A stretch of DNA of 64,000 nucleotides from Papiliotrema nemorosa (GCA_032158125.1 JASKOT010000005.1:496001-560000); one strand, 5' to 3'. Counted from the stretch's first letter, positions 24,549 to 37,926 are shown. Translations and numbers: made by a program. The notes: generated by a model from the letters alone, not told the origin.

Positions 24549-26389
24549 TCATGCAAAGGCTTGAATACCTGTAATGGCTTTGCCGATGATCAATGCTGCG
24601 GCGTCAGGGCTAACTTCTCCTGGGCCATGAGACTTACTATGAATATCGTGAGTTCCCTCATAAGTTCGTGCCACTTGGATGTTGGTGACATGTCGGCCAA
24701 TGTGATACCTGCATGTCAGCACATGTAGCTCCGACATCCGAGTGAATGACGATACTCACTCGTCGGAGCAGGCATTTCCGCCCAAGACATCCAGCAGAAT
24801 CCTCGAGTGTTGCAGAGCCATATCACAATTATTTCTCTTCATCATACTGACCATATCTGGCGACCACTTGCCCTCATCCTTCAATCTTCCCAATTGCAAC
24901 GATCCCAACAGTCCGACTGTGGATGCTGTCAGAGCATCTGCCAATTTCTTCTGAACGAGCTGGAACGAAGCTAGCGGTTTACCGAATTGTTTCCTGCCGT
25001 CAATTTGCATGCTTGAGGATGTCTCACCTCTCCAGAGAGTAGTCTCGTGCTCTGGCGATGCAATCTTCCAAGGCTCCCATGACTCCCCATGAGATACCAT
25101 ATCGAGCGTTGTTCAAGCATGAGAATGGCGATCCAAGACCTCCAGATTTGGGCAGCAAAGCATCCGATGCGATCTTGACATCTTCCATGAAGATTGAACC
25201 GGTGATGGAAGCTCGAAGTGCCAGTTTGTGCTTGATCTGGGGAGCCGACAACCCGGGTGTGCCCTTTCGATGAGCACAAAGACGGACCCGTATGGTCTTA
25301 GCCCACCTTTTCGACCAAGAATCCTCTGATCTTTCCCTTCTCACCGTTCTCAACGACTCTTGCCCAGATCACGAACAGATCGGCTACTGGAGCATTGGTG
25401 ATCCACGTCTTGCTGCCGTTCAACACCCATCCATCAGAGGTTTTCGTCGCGGTCGTCTCCATCGAGGATGGGTCAGATCCATGATTTGGCTCGGTCAAAC
25501 CCTTCACGTCGGTCAGCTGCGATCACATGGGTTTTGGCTGGACATACGAAACACCCGATGATCTCCCCTTTGGCTATGCTGTCAGTATCGCACATCATGA
25601 GTCGGAGAACTCACCCAATCGAGGTAGATACTTGTCTTTCTGTTCCTCACTGCCGAACTACCCGTCAGTCACTGCGGATGGTCCTAGCTGCTACTCCTCA
25701 CCTCGTTGATTGGATGCATCACCACTGTATGAGTAAGCTCGGTCTCACCGAGGAGATTGACTCGACGCACGAGAAGACTGAACACTCATTGCAGACCGGT
25801 ATCCTGAGTCCACCCTGTCAAGTGAGCTCAAAGGCGTCACGGAAAGACCCAAAGGCTCACCTTTCCACTTCCCTCGCGATCAAGCCGTAAGCTACACTGC
25901 TTACGCCTGCGCATCCATGTCCCTTGATCGTGGCTCCAAGCAGACCAAGCTCGCCCATTTCTTTCATGATCGCCGAGTCGAAGGATTCCTGTCAAGATAA
26001 GCTAGATAAAGATACCATCGTGTGGGCCATGACTTACAGTCCTGGCGGCTTCCGTAACTCGTGGTTGTAAACTCGCTTGACAGTAATCCTTTGCCGTCTC
26101 GCTGAGCGTCAGGTCTCATTGATCAACGCCTTAGGCGCGTGACCCACTGTATGGCAACTTCTTCATCTGTCAATAACGATTTCATGTTGAGCGGGTCCTG
26201 TCCATCAGAGACGATCCTAGCTGTTGTCGGTGCCAGCACCCACTTCCCAATCATAATCGGCGAATTCTGACGGATCAGCCTGTGTTTTAGTGCGCAGGAC
26301 TCACTGGCCATATGCCGCCTAGCCACAATAGTGCCCCGCGCAGGAAGAGACGTAGCTGCCCTGGCTATGACTTTGCTTCTTGCAAACAT
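24549..26389 (-). CDS. GCDH: Glutaryl-CoA dehydrogenase, mitochondrial
   Basis: FAD enzyme that oxidises and decarboxylates glutaryl-CoA to crotonyl-CoA in lysine, hydroxylysine and tryptophan breakdown. Start [19 protein letters not shown] is a presequence. The acyl-CoA dehydrogenase core includes [20 protein letters not shown] and [40 protein letters not shown] and [20 protein letters not shown] contain the catalytic Glu (TYEGTHDIH), followed by [11 protein letters not shown] and the stop. TYEGTHDIH with [11 protein letters not shown] separates it from other acyl-CoA dehydrogenases. It has many short introns, and the 25600-26100 part is broken into small exons that I could not all place. 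The chosen start gives the presequence directly. Confidence 0.88.
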
Positions 26390-26650
26390 GGTGTAGGATA
26401 TGATGCGATGCGTTGAGAAGAGGTACCTTGGAGTACAGGTGTGGTCGATGTCGATGATCCGAGATGAGCTCGCATAGGGCGCATATAAAAATAGCCGACA
26501 GACGACAACCGGAAACAGCCCAAAATGCCGAATCCCGTTCATCAGCTAAGCGCCAGCCGCCACCGCACTGTTTACGTTTCAACAGCATATAGCTACACCA
26601 TGTAATGCATCGTGCAGATCCCCATATACGTCTGTGTGCTTGAATGCATC

Positions 26651-27983
26651 TCAAGCATCTATCCTAGCTTCACTCGCATTGACAACTCCGGACGCCTTTT
26701 GATTCCCAGCGTTTCCTCCTCCTCGACCTCCCCTTCCACCTCTTGATCCGCCTCGCCCACCTCGCCCCGGCGTGCCGCCGTCGGCATTCTTTGTCAATAT
26801 ACTCATGACTGTATCGTGTGCTGATCGTCCCTGACCACCAGCATGAGCATCTCCTCGACCTCTTCCTCTGCCTCTTCCGCCTCCTTTACCGCCACGCTCC
26901 CCTCCTGTCCCACTGGCATTGACCGGTGTCGGTGCAGCTTTGCCTTGCTCGAGCCCTTGTTTGCCGCCAATGGCCGCTTTATTCTCAGAAACTGACTTGG
27001 CCCCATTCTTGCTGTCCGACACGGCTTTCACACTGCTTCCGCCCTCCCCACTAGGTGTATGGCCATTTTTGGGCTTTCTATTACGCTTCGATTTTTTGCC
27101 CTCACTAGTCCCAGCCTCGCCCTCCGCTGGAGTCGTCTGCACAGTCACACCGCGGCCCTTTCCAGCGACCAATACGACGCCCGACGCATCTTGTGGGGCT
27201 CGTTTCGCTGCAGCTTTAGAGACTGCAGCCAAAGCTGCCTCTTTCGATGTCTCCGCCTTGGTAGTTGCAGCGGCAGACTTTGCTTTTGCGGCTTTCGATT
27301 TCGCTTTGGCGGCTTTGGTCTCGCGAAGGTGATCAAGGAGGGGTGTAGAAGTGGGTTGGGGAGGGGCGACTGTAATATGAGCTCGTGTAATGAATACATG
27401 CTGGGAAGCTCACCAGACGTCTCGAGAACAGGCTTGACGGCTGGCGCGGACAGACTCTCCATGAATGACTTGTAGTCCGGATCTGGATATCAGCTTGGGC
27501 TCGGGAGATAGCCATCGAGCGCACCATCGTCGATCGTTCCTTGCCGCGTGTCCGTCTTGACCTTTGCCTTGTACGGCGTCTTCTGGTAGGGCGCAAACTC
27601 CACCACTGCTTGATATTCCGCACCTTTGTCGTCAGCTCTAGCGTCGCACCGGTCGCAGGAATGGCTTACCTGATTTGGCTTTAAAGACATGTCCGTCAAA
27701 CCCTCGATGGAACGCAACGAGGTGCTCCGTACCGGACATGAGAACATATGCCCGAGAGAAAGTGGGTCTACCATCCGTACTATTGTTCAGTCATGTGAGT
27801 CACGACCAAACGCTCCACGTACCCCTCGGATCCCTTGATATATCGTTTCCAAAGACATGTCTGTGCCGTTATCCATGGTGAGACGGCTTTCCAAAATATT
27901 TCTTCTGGTAGAGTCGGAGGCAGTCTACGTATGACGAGCTTATTCCTCGCTGCTGCCGTACTTGATGATGCTGTTGGCGCCAT
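26651..27983 (-). CDS. UPF3: UPF3 nonsense-mediated mRNA decay factor
   Basis: Adaptor that links the exon junction complex or terminating ribosome to UPF2/UPF1. The N-terminal Smg4/UPF3 RNP-like domain reads RNKLVIRRLPPTLPEEIFWK, then FSRAYVLMSGTEHLVAFHRG, FDGHVFKAKSG and VVEFAPYQKTP, which is the family signature. After DPDYKSFMESL the protein becomes Ala/Lys-rich, then an RGG/GGR-rich tail (GGKGGGRGRGRGRG near 26880; GGRGGSRGGRGGRGGG near 26730) ending ASEARIDA. RGG tails bind RNA and are often arginine methylated; here that is inference. Start at 27983 (MAPTASSSTAAARN); an upstream in-frame ATG at 28010 is possible. About four short introns. Confidence 0.88.
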
Positions 27984-28167
27984 TTCTGTGCCGTAGCGTA
28001 TAGAGGACAAAGCAAAGTGAACCTTGACAACCTCGACATGGTCAACATCCCATCATCATCGTCGGCGATCGCCGCTGATCCGGCGTGACCCAACCTGCTC
28101 AGCTCGACACTTTCCCCTCTATCTAGTCTTTTGCCTTTCCACAGCCGAGTGGTCACTGTCACGCGCC
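27984..28167. promoter_or_regulatory. Compact divergent promoter of UPF3 and TAF2
   Basis: Only 184 bp lie between the two start codons. No TATA box is evident. The region is CGTC/GATC rich with short pyrimidine stretches. Confidence 0.4.
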
Positions 28168-31100
28168 ATGGACGAAGGACGAGGATTCACGTTGTCCCAT
28201 CAACGTGTAGTCCTCGACATCGACCTCGCAGGGACAATCTCCGCTTCGGCACATCTGACCATCCAACCCACTTCGCCCAATCTACGGACGGTCTATTTGC
28301 ACGCATCGCCCTTACTTCACATTCACGGTGTAACTCTTTCCTCTCCTACCCCTACGGAAGCTCTCCTACCTACTCCTGTCTCTTATGCACTCAGTCAGCC
28401 TTTCCAGCCATTACCATTTCGCGATCCTCCAATGGATATACGGTCGCATCCCGAAATCAAACGAAAGACATGGTCAGCTATCAACGAGCGAGACGAGGGA
28501 GAGTTGGCAATTTCTGTCACTGGAGGATGGATACGTCTCATCGAGGGGGAAATGACACTCGCTCCCATAGAAATCCAGATTGATTATCATCTCGCCGTAG
28601 GAGGAGGTGTCGTCGAGGGGATAGTGTTTGATGGGGACTGCGTATATCTATCACCTACCGCATACGACTCGGCAAGAATATGGACTCCTTGTTTGGATAA
28701 CCTATGGGAGAGATGTACTTGGGAGCTGGAGTTCATCGTCCCGGCGACAATTGACGATACGCCCGTGATGGTGATCAGCAGCGGAGAGCTCACAGAGCAG
28801 GTGAGTCGGAGCGAGTCATCCTTGAGACGCTATACACTTATGCTAGATCACGCATCCACACTCGCACAACAAGACGATATTCTACTACCTCCAGGCGAAC
28901 CCGGTGTCTGTTCAACATATCGCCTTTGCAGCAGGTCCATTCGAAACGCACGTTATTGCCGAAACGCCCAAACCCATATTGGGCTTCTGCTTGCCGGGCG
29001 ATATGAACCTCTTGATCAACAGCACGACGTGTCTACCTCGAACAATGACCTTCTTCTCGGCCGACTTTGGTGTGTATCCATTTACGGAATTCAAGTTGGT
29101 CTTTGTCCCTGGTCTGCGCACACCGTCTGTTACCTCTGCAACCCTCGGCATCTTCTCTTCAGATTTATTATATCCGGAGACCGTCATCGACCAGGCAATG
29201 ACAACTCGACAAACCCTTACACTGGCTTTGATCGAACAGTGGATCGGGATCAATATCATTCAGAGGACTTTTGCGGATACTTGGTTGATACACGGACTTG
29301 CGCTGTATCTAAACGGCCTCTTCTTACGGCACTTGCTGGGGAACAACGAGTACCGATTCAGGTTGAAAAAGGATATAGAACGGTGTGTCCGATTAGATCA
29401 AGGGGATCAATGGCCACTGTGTATGCCCGGATCGCTCGATCCGCCGGATATTCCGTTTGTCAACCTCAAAGCTCCGCTCGTTCTCCACATTCTGGATCGG
29501 CACCTCGCCACCGCTGGAACGTCCGCCGGCTTGACCAAAGTCATCAGTCGGATTCTCCTTGCTGCTTTCTCGGACCAGCTTCCAGGGAACACACTTTCCA
29601 CCCAGTTCTTTTTCAAGACATGCCGGAAAGTGTCTGGCTTCGATCTGCAAACTTTCCAGGATCAATGGGTGTTTGGCAGTGGATGTCCTCAATTCCGGAT
29701 ACACACCAATTTTATCAGGAAAAAGTTCATTGTCGAACTCTACATGTCACAAGTTATACGAGCGACCTCGAAACGTGCAACTCCGCTGTTCGAAGGCGGT
29801 CTTACGGTCCGGATCCACGAAGCCGACGGAGCGCCATTCGAACATGTGGTGGATATAAAGTCTGCTCAAAAGACATACAATCTGCCTTTCAATACAAAAT
29901 ATAAGCGGACACGTCGATCGGGTCACATTGCAGCACGATTCAAGCAGCTACAAGAGGATTTGGCAGCAGAAGACGATACTCCCGAAGAAGCACAACCTAA
30001 ATCTGCCGAGGTTTTTGCCTATCCACCATGGGAAGATGACGACGAGAGACAGAGGTGGAAGGTGGCCGAATGGAATGATGAGCAAGTCGAGGCCATGATG
30101 AGTGAAGGAGGAGGGTATGAATGGATTCGGATTGACCCAGATTGCGAATGGCTCGCTTCTTTCGAATTCACAGAGAAACCGTGGTATTGGATTTCTCAAT
30201 TGCAAAGTGACAGGGACGTCATTGCGCAGCTTGAGGCTATCCAGAATATGGCTTTAGTCCCATCACCGGTGGTTGCGAGTGAGCTGGCCAAGGCGATCCT
30301 GGTGCCGAACTATTTCTATCGAGTGCGGATGGAAGCTGCAAGAGCCTTGATCAATGTGAGTCTCTCAAAGCGCTTAAAGATGTCAGCTCATATTCCAGTA
30401 CTCCTCCGCAGAAAGCGAATATATCGGACTATTCTATCTGCTCAAAATTTACCAAACGCTGTACTGTCAAGATAGTTCTGACCCTCTCGAGGCGGATTTT
30501 GTGCTTAGAAAGAACGATTTCAGTGATTTTGCTGGATACTTTTTGCAAAAGGTAAGTATCTCATGCGACCAAAAACTGACCTCAGGCCATCATCACGTCC
30601 CTGGCGAATCTTAGGGACCCCACGAGCTGGACGTCCTGGCGCAGTGTGCGCAGATACTTGCTGAGCATCCTGCAGGCCAACGATAATACCACCAATGCTG
30701 TAGGTCTATCTGGTGGATTCGACATGGCAGGGCGCTCATTGCAGTATTCTGACGGTCATTTCCTCGCTACAGTAGTGGCGGCTGTAGGGAACGCTTTCTG
30801 CGCCATGGATAGCAATGACGAAGGCGACCAAGAGCTCCTTCGGGAAGCTACCGATGGCGTCAACAGGATCGTCACCATGGACAGGCTTGTTCCGAGCTTC
30901 CAGAATGTCATAACCCAAGCCGGGTTGAAGGTAAACTTCTCCCCTCCTTTGCCGTTTTCTTTCGCTCATCCCAGACACAATTGAAGTTGATCATGGCCGG
31001 TCAATTGACCAACAACCCAAGGATGTTCCTCAGCTACACCCGGTGAGTTCGCTCACTATCGAATGTAAGGAAGGAGAGCTTATGGAACAGAGAAGGCAAT

Positions 31101-33747
31101 TTTGAACCTGTCAGGACGATAGCTTTCGACTGTCTGCTCATCTCTCGACCTCCGGGACGGACTGCCGCGCTTATCCCGTACCTCATGGATGTCGTCCGCA
31201 ACGACCAGTCATTGTCCATTAGGCGACACGTTGCCCGAGCTCTGGCAGAAGCCATCGTCATGTCGCTTGCGCTAGGAGATGTTGCGGGATCCGCGCCTCC
31301 AGGATTGTTGGATATGACTAACGACACGGAACAAGCACGCGCCGAGCGAGCGAGCGCGCACTCAAAGGCTATCGTGAAGGCGATTCGAAATGAATTTGGG
31401 AGACGACCGGATTTGCGCGAAGCTGTCCAGTCGACATTGATGTGAGCATACCGTTTCGCATCAACCCTTAAGGTCTCGCAATTGACATTCAGATCAAGCT
31501 TTACAGCGCCCGATCATGCCATTCGATTCGCGATGATCAAGCTGGCGGAAATGACCACTGCCAGTATCAATGAGCCTCTTCCGGGTAGCTTGATCACGCT
31601 CAGCACGCCGGTAGTCGAGACGCCGACGATCTCGACGCCAAAGATCAGACTCAGTGTCGCTGGAACTCCTGGACCGGGGTCTGGACTGGGCAAAGAGACA
31701 GATTATGGCTTTCCCGAGATGCCCGCACCGACCGTACCTGCCATCAAGCTCAAAGTGGCTCCGACAGTACCGCCCAAGAAGAAGACGTCGAAGTCTCAAT
31801 CGAGTGGGCTATCGGACGAGGATCGTTTGATGATTACGCGAGCGCTGGACAGATTGGCAAGTTGCATCACCTTCTTTCAAGCTGGGCGCTGATCGTAGAC
31901 TGCACATCAAATAAGTTATTGGTTCCGTGCCCCCGTCGACGAAATCAGAGATGGAGCTCCTGGGTTGGTTTCGCCAACGCATGAAGGTGGTACCCCGCTT
32001 ACGGACAGGTATTCCGCTAAGATCAAGCAACCCATGGACCTTTCTACATCAAGAGCGAAATTGCAACAAGGTCTCTATTCAACTCGACAGGATTTCGTGC
32101 GCGACATGCAACTGATCGTATCCAATTGCTTCATCTATAATGAACAAGGGACAGAAATCAACCGGGCCGGAAAAGACTTTGAGACGTTTTTCACCAAATG
32201 TCAGTCCTCTGACTGGGGGCACGAATCTCGCTGATACAGCAGTGTGGGCGAAGCTTGAGTCGACACTCAGCAGATCCAAGGAAGGACCTTCGATCACCTC
32301 CGCACCGGTCGAACCTCCTGCGCCAGCCAGGACATCAGGGCCGAGCACTGCATCTTCTGCACCATTCAAGCTCAAGGTCAAACCTATCAAACCCTCCAAC
32401 GACGGTACCCCCGTCGAGATTGTCCCTCCCATGGCTCCACCGCCTGTCCCACCAAGCCGACGAACATCCTTTGTGGTTCCTGCCGAACCGAACAAAAAGC
32501 GAAAGCCTGTCACGGCGAACACCGAGCTAGACGACCTGCTCGGAGCCGAAGTCGACGCTATTGGCAAAAGTCCAGCCGATGCAGGGATCGAAGATCTGTT
32601 GGAGCCGAAACCGAAAAAGATGAAGCTTCCAAAAGCCGAGCCTGCACCTTCGACGGACAAGCCCAGACCTACCATCACATTCTCCAAACCTGCATCTACA
32701 GAGAAGAAACGTCATGCCTCGCCTGAAAAGAAGCGTCAGGTATCGCCAGAGAAGAAGAAGGTCAAGCCGCCACCTGCGGCTCTTCCGCCTCCTCCACCCG
32801 AGCCCGTGCAACAAGCTGCGCCGATTGTTGTACCACCTGTGGGACCGTATCGCCCACCGGTACCTCCAGCCGATTTCCTCGCGACGAAGAGCGACAAACA
32901 TCCCATCAGGATCAAACGGGCCAAAGTGCTCGTTTCGGCTTTGCAAAAAGATCCCAGTGCGGTCATTGTGAGTATACAGATTCGTCCGCCGTATGATCTC
33001 CTGGCTGACCTGCAGTTTTTGCGACCTGTTGATCCGATCATGGATGGATGTCCGACTTATCTGGATGAGATCAAAGAGCCTATGGATCTGGGGACGATTA
33101 TGAAGAAGGTTGAGACGAAAAAGTACAAGACCTGGGGTCAATTGGCGTATGACATTGAGCTCATTTTCGCAAAGTGAGCAAGTCTCCTTCTACTTTCAGA
33201 TTGTCCGCTTACGCTCAGTTGTCGGAAGTTTAACAGACCAGGTGATGGGCTGGTGGAATGTGCGGATGCGCTTCAAGTGGTATACTGGAAAGAATGGGTC
33301 AAAGCTGTTTCGCCGAAAATGCTCCCATCGGAAAAGAGAGAAATATCGGGGATTCTCAGCAAGCTGCTCAAAGACCCTCTGGGGTACTTCTTCAAAGAGG
33401 CTGGTCAGTTTGCGCCTACGTTGTCCTTTGGTGTCTGCTGACAGAATAGTCGATCCGGTTGCTTTGGGCATCCCGACGTATTTCACAATGTAAGTGATGT
33501 GATCAGTAATGTCTGCTATATTCGCTTATGCTCCAGTATTCCAGAGGAAGACGCGAGAGATCTGTCGCTGATCAAACGTCAAGTAGATAAAGGATCTTAT
33601 GATACGTTTCAAAAAGTCGACGAGAATTTCGACCTGATGTTGGAAAATGCGAGGGTGTTCAACGGAGAAGGAGCCATTTCAGACGCGGCCAATGGTTTGG
33701 GCAAGTTGTGGACTAGTCTAAGGCATAAGATGGACACGGCTGGGTAA
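28168..33747 (+). CDS. TAF2: TFIID subunit TAF2 with C-terminal bromodomain-like segments
   Basis: TFIID subunit that contacts the Initiator. Residues 1 to about 700 form the M1-aminopeptidase-like part (FTLSHQRVVLDIDLAG; VYLSPTAYDSARIWTPCLDN). Where active peptidases have HExxH, this reads TLALIEQWIGINI, so zinc binding is lost, as in all TAF2. A HEAT-like part follows (YFYRVRMEAARALINV; RRHVARALAEAIVM), then a Pro/Lys-rich stretch. Next come three bromodomain-like segments: YSAKIKQPMDLSTSRAKLQQ...NCFIYN (about 31960-32200); CPTYLDEIKEPMDLGTIMKK...FAK (about 33000-33175); and LGIPTYF...IKRQVDKGSYDTFQKV...NARVFNG (about 33460-33670). Ends at TAA 33745. Exon joins around 31860-31960 are not settled, so a separate bromodomain gene is possible but less likely. 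Confidence 0.82.
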
Positions 33748-33833
33748 GGAGCAGAAGCCGGTTGGACTGTGCGGAAATGGTGGACCTGGTTGTACTTTAT
33801 CATGAGGTGATGTCTTTATGTATCGATACGCTT

Positions 33834-35475
33834 TCATACAGATGTTCTCTCATGCTCAGACGGGTGCAGGAAAATCAGGGCACAACAAAAAGAGGATGGA
33901 CGACTATAACCCGCCGGATTCATCTGATCGTTTGCATCGCATATGACCATATCATTACCAATCTCTCGATGGATCTGACGAGGAAATCTGATAAGGGTGC
34001 CCGGGCGGCGCATGCGCCGATGCGAGACCAAGCTGACCAGCTAGATGTCTCGAGCCGAGGCGTTCTGACGTTGGCGAGTGATAGCTGTGTGGACATAAAG
34101 CGACTCACCAAGTGCCATCCACCATCAATGACAATGTTGGTAGCGTTCATATAAGCTCCAGCCGGCGTGGCGAGCATCAACACGGGACCAGCGATTTCTT
34201 CCCAAGTTCCCGCTCGACTAGTTGTCAGCGCTTGGACAACCTCGCAAACGCCTTGACGTGCTACACTGCGGGCGAAGGATCAAGAACAGTGAAGAACGTC
34301 GACTCACCCGGCAGGAATGACCTTGTGAGCTTCAAGCATAGGCGCATGAAATTCGCCCTCGGCGTTGAGAGTCAATCCAGAGGGGAATAAACCAGGGCAA
34401 ACAGAGTTGACTCGGATCTTGAAGGGTTGTAAAGCGGCAGCCATCATTTGAGTAAGTTGAGCTTCGGCAGCTTTGGATTGGGCGTAAGAGAATTCGCACA
34501 CGGCTCTGGGGCGTCAATACAACCTCGCTCCCTTCTTGGGTAATCCCGAGTTGATTACGGGGAGGAGAGTGGGAAGAGGATAAAGTTGGCGGAAAGGGCG
34601 CAGAGGGAGACCAGAAATAGGATTTAATGAGTGATAATCAGACCACTCACCGAGCGAGGAAGAATGACGCGAGAGAGGTAATGTTGCACACGCTGGGATC
34701 GTTTGACTTTTGGAACTTGTCGATGAACTTCACTGCGAGGTAGTATGGTACAGCACAGTGAATAGCAGTCATATTGGCCCAGTCGGAGCTGATCTTCAGC
34801 GCTACCTCGGTACGTGACTATCGCGACGCTCACTCATCAATGGAGAAGAGCTTGGCTTGGAGAGTCTCGGCGTTGTCCTTGAACGTCAGATGGAACGCCT
34901 CAGCGGCGGCTAAGGCGTACCCAGGCAGAGTGGTCTTTCCAATTGGCGGAGAATCCAGCACTTCTCGTCAGCTGTCAGAACGGCAAAAATGACGCGAGCT
35001 CACTTGTTGACCAAGAAGTCAAGCTGTGTAACAGTCAGCTCCGGCAATCGCAGTGTCTCCTTACGATCTCGATCTCACCTTATCGATGACCTTGTCACAC
35101 ATGTTGTAAAAATCTACCACACCTTGTTTAGTCCCCACATCAGCGCAAAAAGGGATGACCTCTCCATCATTTCCAGATTCTTTTGCTAGCTTGTTGATTT
35201 CCTGCGCGGCGCCCTCGATCTGTCCAAGTCGTCGACCGCAAATAATCACCTGTCGAGTGAGCTGGGGATCCAGATACGAGTCTACTCACTTTGGCACCGT
35301 TCACCGCGAGGGCAGTCGCCATCCCTTTGCCGATACCTTCCATCAGCAATACGAACGGTGAGAAGAGAACGGCGTGGGGCGCACCACTCCCGCCGCCAGT
35401 GACAATACACGTCTTGCCCCTGACGGAGAAGAGGTTGTTGGTATCGTAACTCGAGTCGCCTGAAAAGAATGGCAT
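33834..35475 (-). CDS. Short-chain dehydrogenase/reductase (SDR)
   Basis: NAD(P)-dependent classical SDR. Start MPFFSGDSSYDTNNLFSVRG. The dinucleotide motif TGGGSG-IGKGMATALAVNG is joined across an intron of about 48 bp (35388-35341), with ICGRR after it marking the beta-2 end. The catalytic YAQSK lies near 34480, and an upstream ITSLAS supplies the Ser. KIRVNSVCPGLFPSGLT and NATNIVIDGGWHL are the late SDR motifs. Substrate unknown; fungal sugar or polyol reductases and 3-ketoacyl reductases share this layout. The end is uncertain: after DGGWHL there is a clean GTGAGT donor (about 34104), and the frame then runs through 65 unusual residues to 33834. The true stop may be nearer 34030. Confidence 0.75.
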
Positions 35476-36230
35476 GTTGTCAGAGGGATAGACTGGAGTT
35501 AGTGAAGAAGACGAAAGAAGACTGAGCGTGTTATATAGCTCGATGTCGTCTCCACGACGACGATCAGAGGGCTTGATGAGGTTGGTCGAGTGGGAACCCT
35601 GAAGGTGGGTCTGGTGGTCGGAGCATTTTGTGTGTTTCGGCCTTGAACTAGATGAGTGTGGAGAGGGATAAGTTAGTGCCTACTCGCCATGATCAATGCC
35701 CAAGCTCCAACCAATGCTTGGGGTGCGTGTTCGGAGGCTATTGAGCCAGAGTGGGGGATTAGCCATCCTTTCGATTGGATCAAGACGCCATCGAGCCGTC
35801 AGATTATCTGTATTGGCTGGGGCGTGAGTTGGATTGAAGTTTCCCGTGTGTGTATCATTCTCATGACCCAGCGGGAGCCTGTTCGTCCATATGACTATGC
35901 GCTGTAAGAAGTAGAGGAGCAAAGAGATGCCGAGTGGTCATGGCCAACCTGCGTCAGATGATGGATTGCGCTGCCCTCTGCGTGTGTGCTCCATACATTT
36001 CTTGCTACACGATGGTCGACAACATCTTGGCTGTCTTGGAAAGACCGCCATATGCTCATGCACCGGGGCCTATGCTTTTGTTGTGATGCATAGGGAATCA
36101 CCTGGCCTGAAATTCTGGGATAAATTGTTGCTCGGGAAATGCCACCAGACTTATTCCATCTCACCCCGCCGCCTCTCGTCCATGATGTCCATGATATGTC
36201 TCTTCAACTTATCATCAACACCGTCTCATC
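35476..36230. other. Divergent intergenic region, SDR and PRP46
   Basis: 755 bp with the promoters of both genes. The open frames here are short and unlike proteins I know. No site I can name. Confidence 0.4.
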
Positions 36231-37926
36231 ATGTCGACAGCAGTCATACCACCCAGCAGCAGCTCAGACGAGGCCGGGCCTTCCACTATTGCAACTAGCA
36301 ATCTGACACCGTTGTCCGAGCTCGTGAGGCGGAGTGTAAAGCGGACAAGAGCGGTTTACGCCAACGAAATCAATGTGGTCGATGATGGACTCGCCAAGGC
36401 GTGAGCCATCTTACCTTCGAACAACGACAGTGCTGACCTCTTAGAAATAGGATAAAAGTTGCGACTAAATTGGCGGCAGAGTACAAGGATGTGCAGACGC
36501 TTCCTCCGGTTCTGGCTTCACAACAAGCAGGTCCGGCTGGACCTAAACGGCCTGCTCAAGCACCGACGAGTAATGGCGTAGCAGGACCGAGCGTGAAACT
36601 CATCGGTGGCCCAGAGTCTACAACAGCGTCAGTTGACGGATTTCTTCCACGACAACGAGCTGATGAGGCAGAAATGGAAGTGCTTCGACCGCAGGGGCGG
36701 TTGCGGAACCCCGCTCATTAGTCAAATTCAGACATCAACAGGGCTTCGCAGCAGAGGGCGGACAATCCGGCTCAAAGTTGTCCCAAGCACTGATGAGGAA
36801 GAAAGAAGCGAGGGAAGTCAAACCGGTCTACCATCCTCAGTGGAAGTTGTCGAGGGTCATTTCGGGACATATGGGCTGGGTCAGGGCAGTCACGGTGGAT
36901 CCGGCAAATCAGTGGTTTGCGACTGGTGCAGGAGATCGAGTGATCAAGGTGGGCTTGGCATTTGTCAGGATGATTGTGGGTTTATACTGATGAGTAGATC
37001 TGGGATTTGGCGTCGGGAGAATTGAAGTTGTCGTTGACAGGTCATATTTCGACAGTCCGGGGTCTGGCTGTGTCTGACAGGCATCCTTATATGTTCTCGT
37101 GTGCTGAGGACAAGGTGAGCTCTCACTCGCCGATGGACGTACGGAGCTCACTATAGATGGTGAAATGCTGGGATTTGGAGACCAACAAAGTCATTCGACA
37201 TTACCACGGTCATTTCTCCGGAGTCTATACTATCGCCCTTCACCCTACTCTCGATGTCCTTGTCACTGGTGGTCGAGATGCTAGTGTTCGAGTGTGGGAT
37301 ATGCGTACACGGGCCAACATTTTCACCTTGACAGGACATCAATCTACCGTCGCAGATGTCAAGACGCAGGATTCAGACCCTCAAATCATATCCGGTAGTA
37401 TGGACAGTACGGTCCGACTGTGGGACTTGGCCGCCGGAAAATGTATGACGACTTTGACGCATCACAAGAAATCGGTCAGGGCTTTGGCAATACATCCTAC
37501 AGAGTACTCGTTCGCCAGTGCCAGTGCGGGTGGAAACAAGTGAGTCGCGCTACGCAGTGTTCGGTGTAGGCTGATGTGCAGTATCAAAAAGTGGAAGTGC
37601 CCCGAAGGTATCTTTGTGACCAACTTTGTGGGACACGAGGCAATCATCAATACCATGGCGGTGAATGAGGAAGGTGTCATGTTCTCTGGTGCGGACAATG
37701 GGTCGTTGACTTTGTGGGATTATCACTCTGGGTTGCCATTCCAGCATCTCAAAGATATCCCTCAACCAGGTTCCCTCGACGCCGAAGCGGTGAGTCTTAG
37801 GGTGATCTACGTGCACTCAATGCTGATCCATAGGGAGTCTTCTGCTCAGCGTTCGACAAGACGGGTACAAGGCTCATTACTGGAGGAGCAGACAAGACTG
37901 TCAAGATATATTCCGAACAGGGATAG
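36231..37926 (+). CDS. PRP46: Pre-mRNA splicing factor Prp46/PLRG1 (WD40)
   Basis: Core member of the Prp19-associated (NTC) spliceosome complex. The N-terminus ([18 protein letters not shown], then [17 protein letters not shown]) and [20 protein letters not shown] lead into seven WD40 repeats: [112 protein letters not shown], and [17 protein letters not shown]. This order, especially [10 protein letters not shown] and the KIYSEQG end, is typical of PRL1/Prp46. About seven introns, one of them roughly 100 bp in the 36620-36720 region. TAG at 37924. Confidence 0.93.

Noticed and set aside
32079..33141. Two minus-strand open frames of about 200 codons
   Set aside because: They lie antisense to TAF2 bromodomain and Pro/Lys-rich coding sequence; composition is Gly/Ser/Arg rich with no family resemblance.
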